Shown piece after piece: positions 20,994 through 29,980 of a DNA stretch of 64,000 nucleotides. Position numbers and translations under genes: made by a program. Origin of the DNA: Nocardia ninae NBRC 108245 (GTDB taxonomy: Bacteria; Actinomycetota; Actinomycetes; Mycobacteriales; Mycobacteriaceae); NCBI RefSeq assembly GCF_007990755.1, contig NZ_BJXA01000006.1, positions 62,001 through 126,000 on the forward strand, given 5' to 3'. Each line of letters opens with the position of its first letter. The stretch's first letter is position 1. A model generated the notes under the pieces. It searched no databases and had not been told where the DNA came from. It saw only the letters and a list, made by a program, of their open reading frames with translations.

Positions 20994-21740
20994 CTACGCC
21001 GTTTTGGCGCCGTTCTTCTTGCGCTCGATATCTTCCAGTGCCGCAAGGTATTTCGCGCGCTCCTCGGCGCTCGCCTCCCAGGCGTCCTTGCGGTTCTTGA
21101 CCACCTTGGCCGGCGCGCCGACCGCGATGCTGTAGTCCGGGATCTCCCCCTTGACCACGGCGTGCGCGCCGAGCACACAGCCGCGGCCGACCCGGGTCTC
21201 GCGCAGCACGGTGACCTTGGCGGCGATCCAGGTGTCGGGGCCGATCCGGACGGGGCTCTTCACGATGCCCTGATCCTTGATCGGCAGCGTGATGTCGTCC
21301 ATCTTGTGGTCGAAGTCGCAGATGTAGCACCAGTCGGCGACCAGGGTGGATTCACCGATCTCGATGTCGAGGTAGGTGTTGACCACGTTGTCCTTGCCGA
21401 ACACCACCTTGTCGCCGATGCGCAGCGAACCCTCGTGGCAGCGGATGGCGTTGCCGTCGCCGATGTGCACCCAGCGGCCGATCTCCATCCGGCCCAACTC
21501 GGGGGTCGCGTGGATCTCCACCCGCTTGCCGAGGAACACCATGCCGCGCAGCACGATGTGCGGGTTGGCCAGCCGGAACTTGAGCAGCCGGTAGTAGCGC
21601 ACCAGATACCAGGGCGTGTACGCCCGGTTCGCGAGCACCCAGCGCAGCGACGCCACGGTCAGAAAGCGCGCCTGCTGCGGATCCCGGCGACGCGATCCCC
21701 GCCAGCGCGAGCGCAACGGTGCGCCCCACATGCTCGTCAC
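20994..21740 (-). CDS. Left-handed beta-helix acyltransferase (Rv3034c-like, MGLP locus)
   Basis: A 248-residue hexapeptide-repeat transferase, expected to move an acetyl or acyl group from CoA to a sugar. Repeats run from about residue 70 (MEIGRWVHIGDGNAIRCHEG) to 205 and end in the classical IAVGAPAKVVK. GTG 21740 was chosen over ATG 21731 because AGGAGA lies eight bases upstream of the GTG but seventeen from the ATG. Its M. tuberculosis counterpart Rv3034c has been proposed to acylate methylglucose lipopolysaccharide. A charged tail follows the helix. Confidence 0.85.
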   Translation of the reverse strand: MTSMWGAPLRSRWRGSRRRDPQQARFLTVASLRWVLANRAYTPWYLVRYYRLLKFRLANPHIVLRGMVFLGKRVEIHATPELGRMEIGRWVHIGDGNAIRCHEGSLRIGDKVVFGKDNVVNTYLDIEIGESTLVADWCYICDFDHKMDDITLPIKDQGIVKSPVRIGPDTWIAAKVTVLRETRVGRGCVLGAHAVVKGEIPDYSIAVGAPAKVVKNRKDAWEASAEERAKYLAALEDIERKKNGAKTA

Positions 21741-22029
21741 GAACGGCTCTCCTGTCGTGGTCCAACGGCTCGTCGCCTGCCTCGGCGGGCGACGGGTAGA
21801 GCATAACGGGCGCGCTCGAGGGCGATCCGCGCACGCGGGTGCGGGCAACCCGCGCTGCGCAACGGCGGGACTCGCACACCCGCGCGGGCCCCTACCGTAC
21901 AGTGACTGCGGCGCCGCGGGCGGCGCCCGGCGAATCCACCACGCGTACACCCGAACCGGGTCGCGCCAGCGCGGTGGTTCGGCACGCTTTAGTCTCGTGC
22001 GAGCGGAAACGACGACAGGAGTGCAGCAG

Positions 22030-23370
22030 GTGCGAAGCGGCGTACTGGCTAGTTCCATGTGGCGACCGTCCCGGCTGCGGGTAGTTGCGTCGCTGGCCGC
22101 GGTCGGTGCGCTGGCGTTGACCGGGTGCGGCACCGACGTCGACGACATCACGGTCGGCTCGGGCAAGGGCTGGCCCGCCGCGTACCACGACGGCCGCAAT
22201 GGTGGCAGCAGTCCGGTGGTCGGCGCCAAGAAAGTCGCGCTGAGCTGGTCACGCCCGATCGGTGGGCCGGTCGCCGAGCCGGTGACCATCGGCCCCGACG
22301 GGCAGATGTTCCTCACCACCCGAGCGCCCGGCTGCTCGATCTTCTCCTTCCAGATGGCCACCGGGCGCAAGCGTTTCTGCACTCCGCTCGGCGCGACCGC
22401 CGTCGCGACACCGTCGGTGGTGGACGGCATGACGAACGTCTACGTCGGCGACGACACGGACAACGTCGGCGCGGTCATGTCCTTCAACTACCTCGGGCAA
22501 CCGAGGTGGCGCACCCCGGTCGCCGGTGCCCCGGTCTCCTCGCAGTTCACCGGCGACGGAAACCTGCTGACGGTCACCCAATCCGGCCAGATCGACGTGC
22601 TCTCGCGCCAGACCGGCCAGCGCATCGTGCCCACGGTGCAACTGCTCGGTCAGCCCGACTTCCTGGACAACCCCAACCTCGATTGGCCTGCCGCCGGACA
22701 GGGCTTGGACGACTGCCACGCCGGCGAACCGCAGTGCCCGGTCGCGAACATCTCGGCCGTCGACACCGCGAGCGGACGCTTCTTCGTCACGGTATGGAAG
22801 CCGGGTAAGCCGACCGCCGCGCTCGTCGCACTTCGCTACGCGGACAACAAGATCGAGCAGGAGTGGAGCGCCGACCTGCTGTTCGGCGGTAGCGCGACCA
22901 GCCCGACCCTTTCGCCCGACGGTAAGACCGTTTACGTGGGAGACAACAGCAACCGGCTGATCGCCGTCGACGCCGCCGACGGTCGTACCAAGTGGGTGCA
23001 GCCGCTGGAATGGACGCCGCGCGGCGGTATTTCGGTGTCCGGCGACGGCCTGATCATCCCGTCCGGCGACGACGGCTATCTGCTCGCGCTGCGCGACAAG
23101 GGCGATGTCGCCGAACTCGCTTGGGAGCGTAAGGATTTGGGACTGCGCGGTGTCCCGGTGCAGACCGCGGGCGGTACCGGCTATACCCCCGCCGCGATCG
23201 GCGAGGGCCTGAACCTGATCACCTTCGACACCAAGACCGGTGCCACCATCGATTCCGATGTGCTGCCCGGGGCGCAGGGCAGCACGACCGGCACCTCCGT
23301 CGGCGCGCAGGGTGAGGTCGTCGTCGCCACCCGCATCGGTGAGCTCTTCGTTTTCGAGCCCGAACGCTGA
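22030..23370 (+). CDS. PQQ-like beta-propeller lipoprotein (Rv3035-like)
   Basis: A 446-residue exported lipoprotein, starting at GTG 22030 eight bases after AGGAG (22017-22021). A signal sequence ends with lipobox LTGC (Cys33). The mature part shows recurring propeller blades (YVGDDTDNVGAVMSFN, VYVGDNSNRLIAVDAADG), typical of quinoprotein-like domains, but no PQQ-binding assignment is possible. The gene is divergent from the acyltransferase and convergent with the glycosyltransferase, as Rv3035 is in M. tuberculosis. It may act as a surface scaffold for glycan or lipid processing; this is inference from location. Confidence 0.88.
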   Translation: MRSGVLASSMWRPSRLRVVASLAAVGALALTGCGTDVDDITVGSGKGWPAAYHDGRNGGSSPVVGAKKVALSWSRPIGGPVAEPVTIGPDGQMFLTTRAPGCSIFSFQMATGRKRFCTPLGATAVATPSVVDGMTNVYVGDDTDNVGAVMSFNYLGQPRWRTPVAGAPVSSQFTGDGNLLTVTQSGQIDVLSRQTGQRIVPTVQLLGQPDFLDNPNLDWPAAGQGLDDCHAGEPQCPVANISAVDTASGRFFVTVWKPGKPTAALVALRYADNKIEQEWSADLLFGGSATSPTLSPDGKTVYVGDNSNRLIAVDAADGRTKWVQPLEWTPRGGISVSGDGLIIPSGDDGYLLALRDKGDVAELAWERKDLGLRGVPVQTAGGTGYTPAAIGEGLNLITFDTKTGATIDSDVLPGAQGSTTGTSVGAQGEVVVATRIGELFVFEPER

Positions 23371-23560
23371 CCCCGGCGCGAGATCGGCTCGGCGACGACC
23401 TGATTCAGGCGGTGACTCCGGCGCGGGACGGCGCGAGTTACTTCGGGACGCAGACTCCCGCACGCCCGCAGCTCGGCGCGATCTACTTCGAAACGTTGAC
23501 TGTCGCGCGGCGTCAGTTCCGCGCGACTTAGCTCAGACGCTGACTCCCGCGCGGTGCGAC
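23345..23560. repeat. Degenerate ~44-bp tandem repeat array between convergent genes
   Basis: Five diverged units, recognisable by a (C/T)TTCG-RRACGC-GACTCC-GCGCG pattern, place the GAC of each unit at 23369, 23414, 23453, 23498 and 23542, spacings of 45, 39, 45 and 44. The first unit runs into the last codons of the beta-propeller gene and the last abuts the glycosyltransferase stop. Confidence 0.6.
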
Positions 23561-24813
23561 TACTTAGGGTCGCGCTCCGGGAGCGGGCGTTCGATGATGG
23601 TCGGGCGGCCCAGCGGATTGCGGACTCGGCGCTTGGCGGAGTGGTAGACCTGCGCGGTCTCGGCCGCAACCACGTCCCACGAGAAGTCCGCGGTGAGGCG
23701 CTCGCGCGCGGCGTACGCGCGGTCCTGAGCAGCGACGGGATCATCGAGGGTGGCACGCGCGGCCTCGACCAGGCCGTCGACGTCCGCGGGTGCGAAGGAC
23801 GCGCCAGTGACGCCGTCGATGACCGCTTCACCGAGCCCACCCGCCGAGGACGTGATCAGCGGGGTACCCGCGGCGGCCGCCTCCAGCGCGACGATGCCGA
23901 AGGGTTCGTACCGGCTCGGCAGCACGATCGCGTCGGCGCCGTGCAGCCAACCGAGTAGTTCGGCGTGGTCGAGCTGGCCGGCGAAGTTCACCGCACGGGC
24001 CACCCGGTGCACCCGCGCCCGTTCCCGCAACCATTCGAACTGGGTGCCGACACCGGCGATGGTGAGCGTCGTGCCGGGGTGCGCGCGTCGGATGCGCGGG
24101 AGCGCGGCGATCGCGTCCTGCACGCCCTTCTCGTATTCGAGCCTGCCGACATACAGCAGCCGCGGCGGCCCGGTGCGCGGCGCGCGCGGCCGAAATGTCC
24201 AGGCGCCCACGTCGATTCCGTTGCGGATCACCGTCATCGGCACCCGCTCCGGGCCGTACAGCCGCTCCACCTCGTCCTGCATCGAGGCCGAGCAGGTGAT
24301 CAGCGCGTCGGATTCGTTGGCGAGCCACCACTCGACCGAGTGCACCTGCCGGTTGACCTTGCCCGCGACCCAGCCGCTGTGCCTGCCTGCCTCGGTGGCG
24401 TGGATGGTCGACACCAGCGGCACGTCGTAGTACTCGGCCAGCGCGATACCCGGGTGGGCGACCAGCCAGTCGTGCGCGTGCACCACGTCGGGCGCCCAGC
24501 CGTCACCGATGCCCGGCTTGCCGAGCGCGATGCCCGCCCGCACCATCGCGTGGCCCATGGCCAGCGTCCAGGCCAGCATGTCCTCGCCGAAGTCGAAGAC
24601 CGGCGGATCCTCCGCGACCGCGACCACCAGCACGCCCTCGGCGATGAAGGAGTGGGTGGGATGGGTCGAGGAGTCGGTGCCGGAGGGGCGCCGGGCCAGC
24701 ACGACCACCTCGTGGCCGGCCACCGCCAGCTCGGTCGCCAGGTGGTGCACATGCCTGCCCAACCCGCCGACCACGACCGGCGGGTACTCCCACGACACCA
24801 TCAAAATCTTCAT
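23560..24813 (-). CDS. Alpha-(1,4)-glucosyltransferase of MGLP/glycogen synthesis (Rv3032-like)
   Basis: A 417-residue GT-B glycosyltransferase. The N-terminus (MVSWEYPPVVVGGLGRHV) is the starch-synthase-like ADP/UDP-glucose fold, and the C-terminal domain contains VLPSRYEPFGIVALEA, where the acidic EPFG motif contacts the donor. Length agrees with Rv3032 (414 residues), reported to elongate alpha-1,4-glucan for methylglucose lipopolysaccharide and glycogen. Its ATG overlaps the stop of the GH57 gene (ATGA), and that gene overlaps the methyltransferase, giving a coupled three-gene operon: methyltransferase, GH57 enzyme, glucosyltransferase. Confidence 0.92.
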   Translation of the reverse strand: MKILMVSWEYPPVVVGGLGRHVHHLATELAVAGHEVVVLARRPSGTDSSTHPTHSFIAEGVLVVAVAEDPPVFDFGEDMLAWTLAMGHAMVRAGIALGKPGIGDGWAPDVVHAHDWLVAHPGIALAEYYDVPLVSTIHATEAGRHSGWVAGKVNRQVHSVEWWLANESDALITCSASMQDEVERLYGPERVPMTVIRNGIDVGAWTFRPRAPRTGPPRLLYVGRLEYEKGVQDAIAALPRIRRAHPGTTLTIAGVGTQFEWLRERARVHRVARAVNFAGQLDHAELLGWLHGADAIVLPSRYEPFGIVALEAAAAGTPLITSSAGGLGEAVIDGVTGASFAPADVDGLVEAARATLDDPVAAQDRAYAARERLTADFSWDVVAAETAQVYHSAKRRVRNPLGRPTIIERPLPERDPK

Positions 24814-26387
24814 GCATGTCCTTCTGCGCTGGACGCGGCGTGCTGAGCAGCCACGGCGAAGCTTCCTCCGGACCCGGCGCCGCCGAGCCGTCGCGCATCC
24901 ACACCGGGGAAGAGTCCGTCAGCCGCCCCCCATCCTGCCGCCAACTGCTGTGCTTTCGCGAGTTGGCCCGCTCCGACGGCGGCCGCGATCTCCCGCACGG
25001 CGTGCGCGTGCCGGTGTGCGCGGTCGCGCGCGTAACCCGCGGCGGAGTCCTTGCTGACCATGAAGGCCCAGTCGCTGGACACGGTGAGGATGGCTTCGCG
25101 CAGCAACTGGTCGGCGACGTTGTCGCGCAGGCCGGGCCCGCCGTCGGCGGCGCGCATCTTGTCGATCGTGTCGAGGGTGAGCCGCACGATGTCGGCATTG
25201 AGTTCCACCAGGTCGCTCACCTGGTCGCCGGCCCAGACCCGCCAGTCCTTGCCCGAGCCCCAGGACGAATCGGCCAATGGCACCGGCGCACCGACGAATC
25301 CGCGTTCGCGCGCGTCGGCCAGCGTGCCGATCGTGACGCCCGCTTCGGGCAGCGCCCGCAACACCTGGGCCAACCACTGCGGCCCCTCGTGCCACCAGTG
25401 ACCGAACAATTCGGTATCGAAAGCGGCCACCACGAGCGCGGGTCGACCGATGCGCTCGGATTCGCTGAGCAGTCGCTGGCGCACCGTCTGCACGAAGTCG
25501 TCGACATCGCGGCCGATCGCCGCGGCCGCGAGTTCCGGGTCGTAGGGTGCCTTGTCCGGACCGTCGACGGTCTTGCCGGTGACCCGGGACGGCTTGAGTC
25601 CGGTCGCGTGATCGTAGTGATGAAAGTCACGGTAGGCGCTCTGGCCCGGGTAGCCCGATTTCGGCGACCACACCCGGTAGCTCACCTGGAGATCGCGCCC
25701 GAACGCGACCACATCGGACTCGCGCACCGGTCGCCCGAGGGTGGTGTCGCCGCGCAGCGCGGGACCGTCGACCATGAAATGGGTCACACCGGCGGCGGCG
25801 TAGCCGAGCTCCATGCCCGGGGTGTAGCCGCACTCCGGAGCCCAGATGCCGGTGGGTGTGTGGCCCCAGCGATGTTGCGCGTCGTCCAGGCCTTCGACCA
25901 GCTGGAACTGCCGCAGTCGCGGATCGAGCAGCGGCTGGAACGGATGGGCGAGCGGGCCGCCGAGCAGTTCGATGGTGTCGGCGTCGATGAGCTCGCGCCA
26001 GACCGGGGCGGCGCCGTGCCGCCAGCGCTGCTCGAAGTCCGCCAAAGCCGCTGTGGCCAAACGATGTTCGTGTCTGCCGAGGGCGATGTTGCCCGCCATC
26101 GCGGCCTCGTCGGCGCGCAGCTGCCAGTTGCCCAGCCAGTGGTGCATCCCGGCCAGGCAGTGCGGGTCGTCCAGCTGGGCCGCGAGCACCGGCGTGATGC
26201 CGAGGCTGAGCAGATGTGAACGTCCTTCGGCGGCAAGGGTTCTCAGCACCTGGACCAGCGGAAGGTATGAGGCGGCCCAGGATTGGTAGAGCCACTCCTC
26301 GCCGACCGGCCAGCGGCCGTGGTGCGCCAGCCAGGGCAGGTGGGAGTGCAGGACCAGGGTGAACTGGCCGGGAACCGCCTTACTCAA
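24810..26387 (-). CDS. GH57 1,4-alpha-glucan branching enzyme (Rv3031-like)
   Basis: Transfers alpha-1,4 chains to make alpha-1,6 branches. The 525-residue product matches Rv3031 (526). GH57 signatures are visible: the N-terminal HSHLPW, GIWAPECGYTPGMELGY around the catalytic Glu, and FDTELFGHWWHEGPQWL containing the catalytic Asp. Translation starts at TTG 26387, which overlaps the stop of the upstream methyltransferase gene; no ATG or GTG fits the conserved start (SKAVPGQFTLVLHSHLPW). Together with the neighbouring glucosyltransferase it would build the branched glucan backbone. Confidence 0.92.
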   Translation of the reverse strand: MSKAVPGQFTLVLHSHLPWLAHHGRWPVGEEWLYQSWAASYLPLVQVLRTLAAEGRSHLLSLGITPVLAAQLDDPHCLAGMHHWLGNWQLRADEAAMAGNIALGRHEHRLATAALADFEQRWRHGAAPVWRELIDADTIELLGGPLAHPFQPLLDPRLRQFQLVEGLDDAQHRWGHTPTGIWAPECGYTPGMELGYAAAGVTHFMVDGPALRGDTTLGRPVRESDVVAFGRDLQVSYRVWSPKSGYPGQSAYRDFHHYDHATGLKPSRVTGKTVDGPDKAPYDPELAAAAIGRDVDDFVQTVRQRLLSESERIGRPALVVAAFDTELFGHWWHEGPQWLAQVLRALPEAGVTIGTLADARERGFVGAPVPLADSSWGSGKDWRVWAGDQVSDLVELNADIVRLTLDTIDKMRAADGGPGLRDNVADQLLREAILTVSSDWAFMVSKDSAAGYARDRAHRHAHAVREIAAAVGAGQLAKAQQLAAGWGAADGLFPGVDARRLGGAGSGGSFAVAAQHAASSAEGHA

Positions 26388-27202
26388 GGCTTCACCGCGA
26401 TGGCGACCAGATCGAGGCTCGCGTCGATGTCCTCGGCGATCAGCACGAAGTCGTCGATGGTGACGGCCGCGACGTCGGCGGTGAGGTCGGCGGGCCACGG
26501 CTCGCCGGCCAGGGCCCGCTCGATCTGCGCATCGATGAACGAGCCACCGTGCTTGGCGTCCAACGCTTTCAGGCTCGGGCCGTGGTGCACGCCGGTCATC
26601 TGCGCGACCTCGAACCCGGCCTCGACCAGCAGCTCGGTGAGCTCGGCGGCGTTCAGCTCGCGGGTGTGGAACGGGTTGAGCGGGGTATCGCGGCCGGGGG
26701 AGAAGGTGATCCGGTTCGGCGTGCTGATCAGCAGCTCGCCGCCAGGGCGCAGCACCCGCAGGCACTCCCGGAGGAACTGACCTTGGTCCCAAAGATGTTC
26801 GATCACTTGGAAATTCACCACGACGTCGACCGAGGCGTCGGGCAGCGGCAGCGCGGCGAGGTTGCCCTGGATCATCTCCACGCGTGGGTACCTCGCGCGC
26901 ACGTGCTCGACGGCGCCGGTGTCGTAGTCCACGCCGGTGACCTTGGTGGCCACCGTGGCGATCATGTCGGCGCCGTAGCCTTCGCCGGATCCCGCCTCCA
27001 GCACGGTTTTTCCGGCGCAGCGGTCGAGCAGCCGGGCATAGGCGATCTCGTGCCTGCGGAACCAGTAGTTCTCCTCGGCGATGCCGGGGACGGTGCGCTC
27101 GCCGGTCAACGGCAGCGGTTCGACGGCACCGCCGGTCGTCGCCGGGGCGTCGGTCATGCCCGTCAAGTCGTGCAATGCGGCAGGGATCACAGCCTCGCTC
27201 AT
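26384..27202 (-). CDS. SAM-dependent methyltransferase of the MGLP locus (Rv3030-like)
   Basis: A 272-residue class I methyltransferase: motif I VLEAGSGEGYGADM, acidic residue in GVDYDTGA, then VVNFQVIEHLWDQ and LRVLRPGGELLISTP. Length equals Rv3030 within two residues, and the product is proposed to methylate glucose units of methylglucose lipopolysaccharide. ATG 27202 is the first gene of a three-gene overlapping operon. It is divergent from etfBA across a 280-bp region that must carry both promoters. Confidence 0.9.
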   Translation of the reverse strand: MSEAVIPAALHDLTGMTDAPATTGGAVEPLPLTGERTVPGIAEENYWFRRHEIAYARLLDRCAGKTVLEAGSGEGYGADMIATVATKVTGVDYDTGAVEHVRARYPRVEMIQGNLAALPLPDASVDVVVNFQVIEHLWDQGQFLRECLRVLRPGGELLISTPNRITFSPGRDTPLNPFHTRELNAAELTELLVEAGFEVAQMTGVHHGPSLKALDAKHGGSFIDAQIERALAGEPWPADLTADVAAVTIDDFVLIAEDIDASLDLVAIAVKP

Positions 27203-27360
27203 CGTTCCGACGTTACTGGTACCGGAGGTTCGCGGGATACCCGCACCCGGTCACCGGGACACCCCTACCCAGTACCGATGCGCCGTCATGCGGGGGTCGC
27301 GAGGCTGGGCTCCAGCCCGGCACGATATCGCCGGGACTGGCGTTGTGAGAGAGAAGCGAC

Positions 27361-27391
27361 TAAGTTACCCATGAGTAACTTAACGTAGGGT
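27361..27391 (+). promoter_or_regulatory. Operator and promoter of etfBA
   Basis: TAAGTTAC (27361-27368) and GTAACTTA (27375-27382) form a perfect 8-bp inverted repeat with a 6-bp spacer, immediately followed by a -10 box TAGGGT (27386-27391). The dyad covers the -35 position, so a bound dimeric regulator (TetR-like size) would repress. The remaining 90 bases to the etfB ATG form a leader with AGGAGG at 27464-27469. Confidence 0.6.
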
Positions 27392-27482
27392 AGTGTCACG
27401 CCCTGAGCTACTCACACGGACGTACGGCCCGCTCGTGCGACCGCCCATACGTGTAACCAGAACAGGAGGTCGACGAAGACCG

Positions 27483-28268
27483 ATGCCGAACATCGTCGTA
27501 CTCATCAAGCAGGTTCCCGACACCTGGTCCGAGCGCAAGCTGACCGATGGTGACTACACCCTCGATCGCGAAGCCGCCGACGCCGTCCTCGACGAGATCA
27601 ACGAGCGCGCCGTCGAAGAAGCGCTGCTGATCAAGGAGGCGCAGGGCGGCGAGGTCACCGTGCTGGCCGCCGGTCCGGACCGGGCCACCGAGGCCATCCG
27701 CAAGGCGCTGTCCATGGGCGCCGACAAGGCCATCCACATCAACGACCCGGCGATCCACGGCTCCGACGCCGTGCAGACCGCCTGGGTGCTGGCGAGCGCG
27801 CTCGGCCAGGTCGAGGGCGTGGAGCTGGTCATCGCGGGCAACGAGGCGACCGACGGTCGCGCCGGTGCGGTGCCCGCCATCATCGCCGAGTACCTCGGCC
27901 TGCCGCAGCTGACCCACCTGCGCAAGCTCACCGTCGACGGTGACAAGGTCACCGGCGAGCGCGAGACCGACGATGGCGTCTTCAAGCTGGAGGCCACCCT
28001 CCCGGCCATCGTCAGCGTGACCGAGAAGATCAACGAACCCCGCTTCCCCTCCTTCAAGGGCATCATGGCCGCGAAGAAGAAGGAAGTGCAGACCTTCACG
28101 CTGGCCGATCTGGGCGTCGACCCGTCGACCGTCGGTGTCGCGAACGCGGGCACCACCGTCACCGGCGCCACCCCGAAGCCGCCGCGGACCGCGGGCGAGA
28201 AGATCGCGGACGAAGGCGACGGCGGCACCAAGATCGCTCAGTACCTCGTCGGTCAGAAGATCATCTGA
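27483..28268 (+). CDS. etfB: Electron transfer flavoprotein, beta subunit
   Basis: With EtfA it accepts electrons from acyl-CoA dehydrogenases and passes them to the respiratory chain. The 261-residue product has the N-terminal IVVLIKQVPDTW and the AMP-binding beta-subunit signature region (VIAGNEATDGRAGAVPAIIA). ATG 27483 follows AGGAGG after a rather long 13-base gap. It is 36 bp upstream of etfA in one operon. Position matches Rv3029c (fixA). Confidence 0.96.
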   Translation: MPNIVVLIKQVPDTWSERKLTDGDYTLDREAADAVLDEINERAVEEALLIKEAQGGEVTVLAAGPDRATEAIRKALSMGADKAIHINDPAIHGSDAVQTAWVLASALGQVEGVELVIAGNEATDGRAGAVPAIIAEYLGLPQLTHLRKLTVDGDKVTGERETDDGVFKLEATLPAIVSVTEKINEPRFPSFKGIMAAKKKEVQTFTLADLGVDPSTVGVANAGTTVTGATPKPPRTAGEKIADEGDGGTKIAQYLVGQKII

Positions 28269-28304
28269 GTTCGCCGGTCCGAGACTGCTTAGGAGAGAAC
28301 ACAA

Positions 28305-29261
28305 ATGGCTGAAGTACTTGTGCTCGTTGAGCACGCAGACGGTGCGCTCAAGAAGGTCAGCACCGAGCTCCTGACCGCCGCCCGCAACCTGGGTGAGCCC
28401 GCCGCCGTTGTGCTCGGCACCGCGGGCACCGGCGAGAAGCTGGCCGACGCGCTCGCCGCGGCCGGTGCGGAGAAGATCTACATCGCCGAATCCGACGACG
28501 TGGAGAACTACCTGCTGACCCCGAAGATCGACGTGCTCGCCGCGCTGACCGAGCAGGTCTCCCCGGCCGCCGTCATCGTCGCCGCCTCGGCCGACGGCAA
28601 GGAGGTGTCGGGCCGCCTCGCCGCGCGCATCGGCTCCGGTCTGCTGGTCGACGTCATCGACGTCAAGTCCGACGGCACCGCCGTGCACTCCATCTTCGGT
28701 GGCGCGTTCACCGTCGACGCCAAGGCCACCGGCGACGTGCCGGTGATCTCGGTGCGCCCGGGTGCCATCGAGGCGTCCGCGCAGGCCGGTGCCGGCGAGA
28801 AGGTCACCGTCGAGGTGCCCGCGCAGGAAGACGGCGTGGTCAAGGTGACCGCGCGCGAGCCGATCGTCGCCGGTGACCGCCCGGAGCTCACCGAGGCGAA
28901 CATCGTCGTCTCCGGTGGTCGTGGTGTCGGTTCCGCCGAGAAGTTCTCGGTCGTCGAGGAACTGGCCGACTCGCTCGGTGCCGCCGTCGGCGCCTCGCGT
29001 GCCGCGGTCGACTCGGGCTACTACCCGGGCCAGTTCCAGGTCGGCCAGACCGGCAAGACCGTCTCGCCGCAGCTCTACATCGCCCTCGGCATCTCCGGCG
29101 CCATCCAGCACCGGGCAGGCATGCAGACCTCGAAGACCATCGTCGCGGTCAACAAGGACGAAGAGGCCCCGATCTTCGAGATCGCGGACTACGGCATCGT
29201 CGGCGACCTGTTCAACGTCGCCCCGCAACTGACCGAAGCGGTCAAGTCGCACAAGGGCTGA
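28305..29261 (+). CDS. etfA: Electron transfer flavoprotein, alpha subunit
   Basis: FAD-carrying subunit of ETF. The 318-residue protein begins [19 protein letters not shown] and contains the alpha-subunit FAD-binding signature ([18 protein letters not shown] ... [19 protein letters not shown]). ATG 28305 is preceded by AGGAGA. The operon ends 25 bp later at a strong hairpin. Position matches Rv3028c (fixB). Confidence 0.97.
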   Translation: MAEVLVLVEHADGALKKVSTELLTAARNLGEPAAVVLGTAGTGEKLADALAAAGAEKIYIAESDDVENYLLTPKIDVLAALTEQVSPAAVIVAASADGKEVSGRLAARIGSGLLVDVIDVKSDGTAVHSIFGGAFTVDAKATGDVPVISVRPGAIEASAQAGAGEKVTVEVPAQEDGVVKVTAREPIVAGDRPELTEANIVVSGGRGVGSAEKFSVVEELADSLGAAVGASRAAVDSGYYPGQFQVGQTGKTVSPQLYIALGISGAIQHRAGMQTSKTIVAVNKDEEAPIFEIADYGIVGDLFNVAPQLTEAVKSHKG

Positions 29262-29285
29262 GATAACCTCAGCTCGCTCGAACAT

Positions 29286-29318
29286 GGTGGCCCCGACTGA
29301 AATTCAGTCGGGGCCACC
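29286..29318 (+). terminator. Strong hairpin terminator after etfA
   Basis: A 16-bp near-perfect stem (GGTGGCCCCGACTGAA with its complement) with a tiny loop, followed by TTGTCGTT. Confidence 0.85.
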
Positions 29319-29410
29319 TTGTCGTTGCTGGGTGATCCGATGACGAGAGCAGCTAGTGTTTTCGGGGGGCACGCGCTGCGCGGGTTCTGCGGACATCGGG
29401 GGAGGGCTGC

Positions 29411-29980
29411 ATGGTTGATGTCGATGGCGGGGGAAGTCTGCAAACGGAGTCGGCGGCACCGACACTGGACGGTGGCCTGCCGATGTCTGCTCGACAGGAA
29501 CAATTCAGTCTGGCCTTTATTCGTATGGTTGCCGCCGCTGCGGGCTGTTCGATCAAGGGCCATGAGACCGACTACGACGGAGTCGACATCACGATCGTCG
29601 CGTCCGCAGAATATGCGAGATACTACTGTCCAGAATTCGAGATGCAGCTCAAGTGCACCACGCAGAGTCGGCTGCTCCAGGCCGACCATCTGGCATGGTC
29701 GATGAAGCGCGACCACTTCCTCAAACTGGGGAGCCCCAAGCGCTTCACGCCGGCGATACTCGGCGTCCTGCTCATACCGGAGGATCCTGATCAACTACTC
29801 GACCTTTCCGAGGCAGGCCTGACCACTTCGAGCCGCATGTACTGGGAACATGCGAAGAAGCTCGGCGGGATCGAGGATGGGAAGGCCAGCAAAACGGTCC
29901 ACCTGCCCCGAAGCAATCTGTTCGACGTGGGCAGTCTTCGGGGCATCATGCAGGTAATCGGCGAAGGAGGTCAGTGGTGA
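29411..29980 (+). CDS. DUF4365 nuclease-like protein, first gene of a two-gene cassette
   Basis: A 189-residue protein of the DUF4365 type. After an N-terminal helix (QEQFSLAFIRMVAAAAGC) come D-Y-D-G-V-D-I and then E-M-Q-L-K-C, matching the D...(D/E)xK core of PD-(D/E)XK nucleases as they appear in DUF4365. ATG 29411 is five bases after GGAGG. The last four bases overlap the GTG of the next gene. Base composition is visibly lower in G+C than the flanking etf and ndh genes, suggesting transfer. DUF4365 proteins occur in mobile and defence-associated settings; nuclease activity here is inferred from the motif only. Confidence 0.7.
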   Translation: MVDVDGGGSLQTESAAPTLDGGLPMSARQEQFSLAFIRMVAAAAGCSIKGHETDYDGVDITIVASAEYARYYCPEFEMQLKCTTQSRLLQADHLAWSMKRDHFLKLGSPKRFTPAILGVLLIPEDPDQLLDLSEAGLTTSSRMYWEHAKKLGGIEDGKASKTVHLPRSNLFDVGSLRGIMQVIGEGGQW

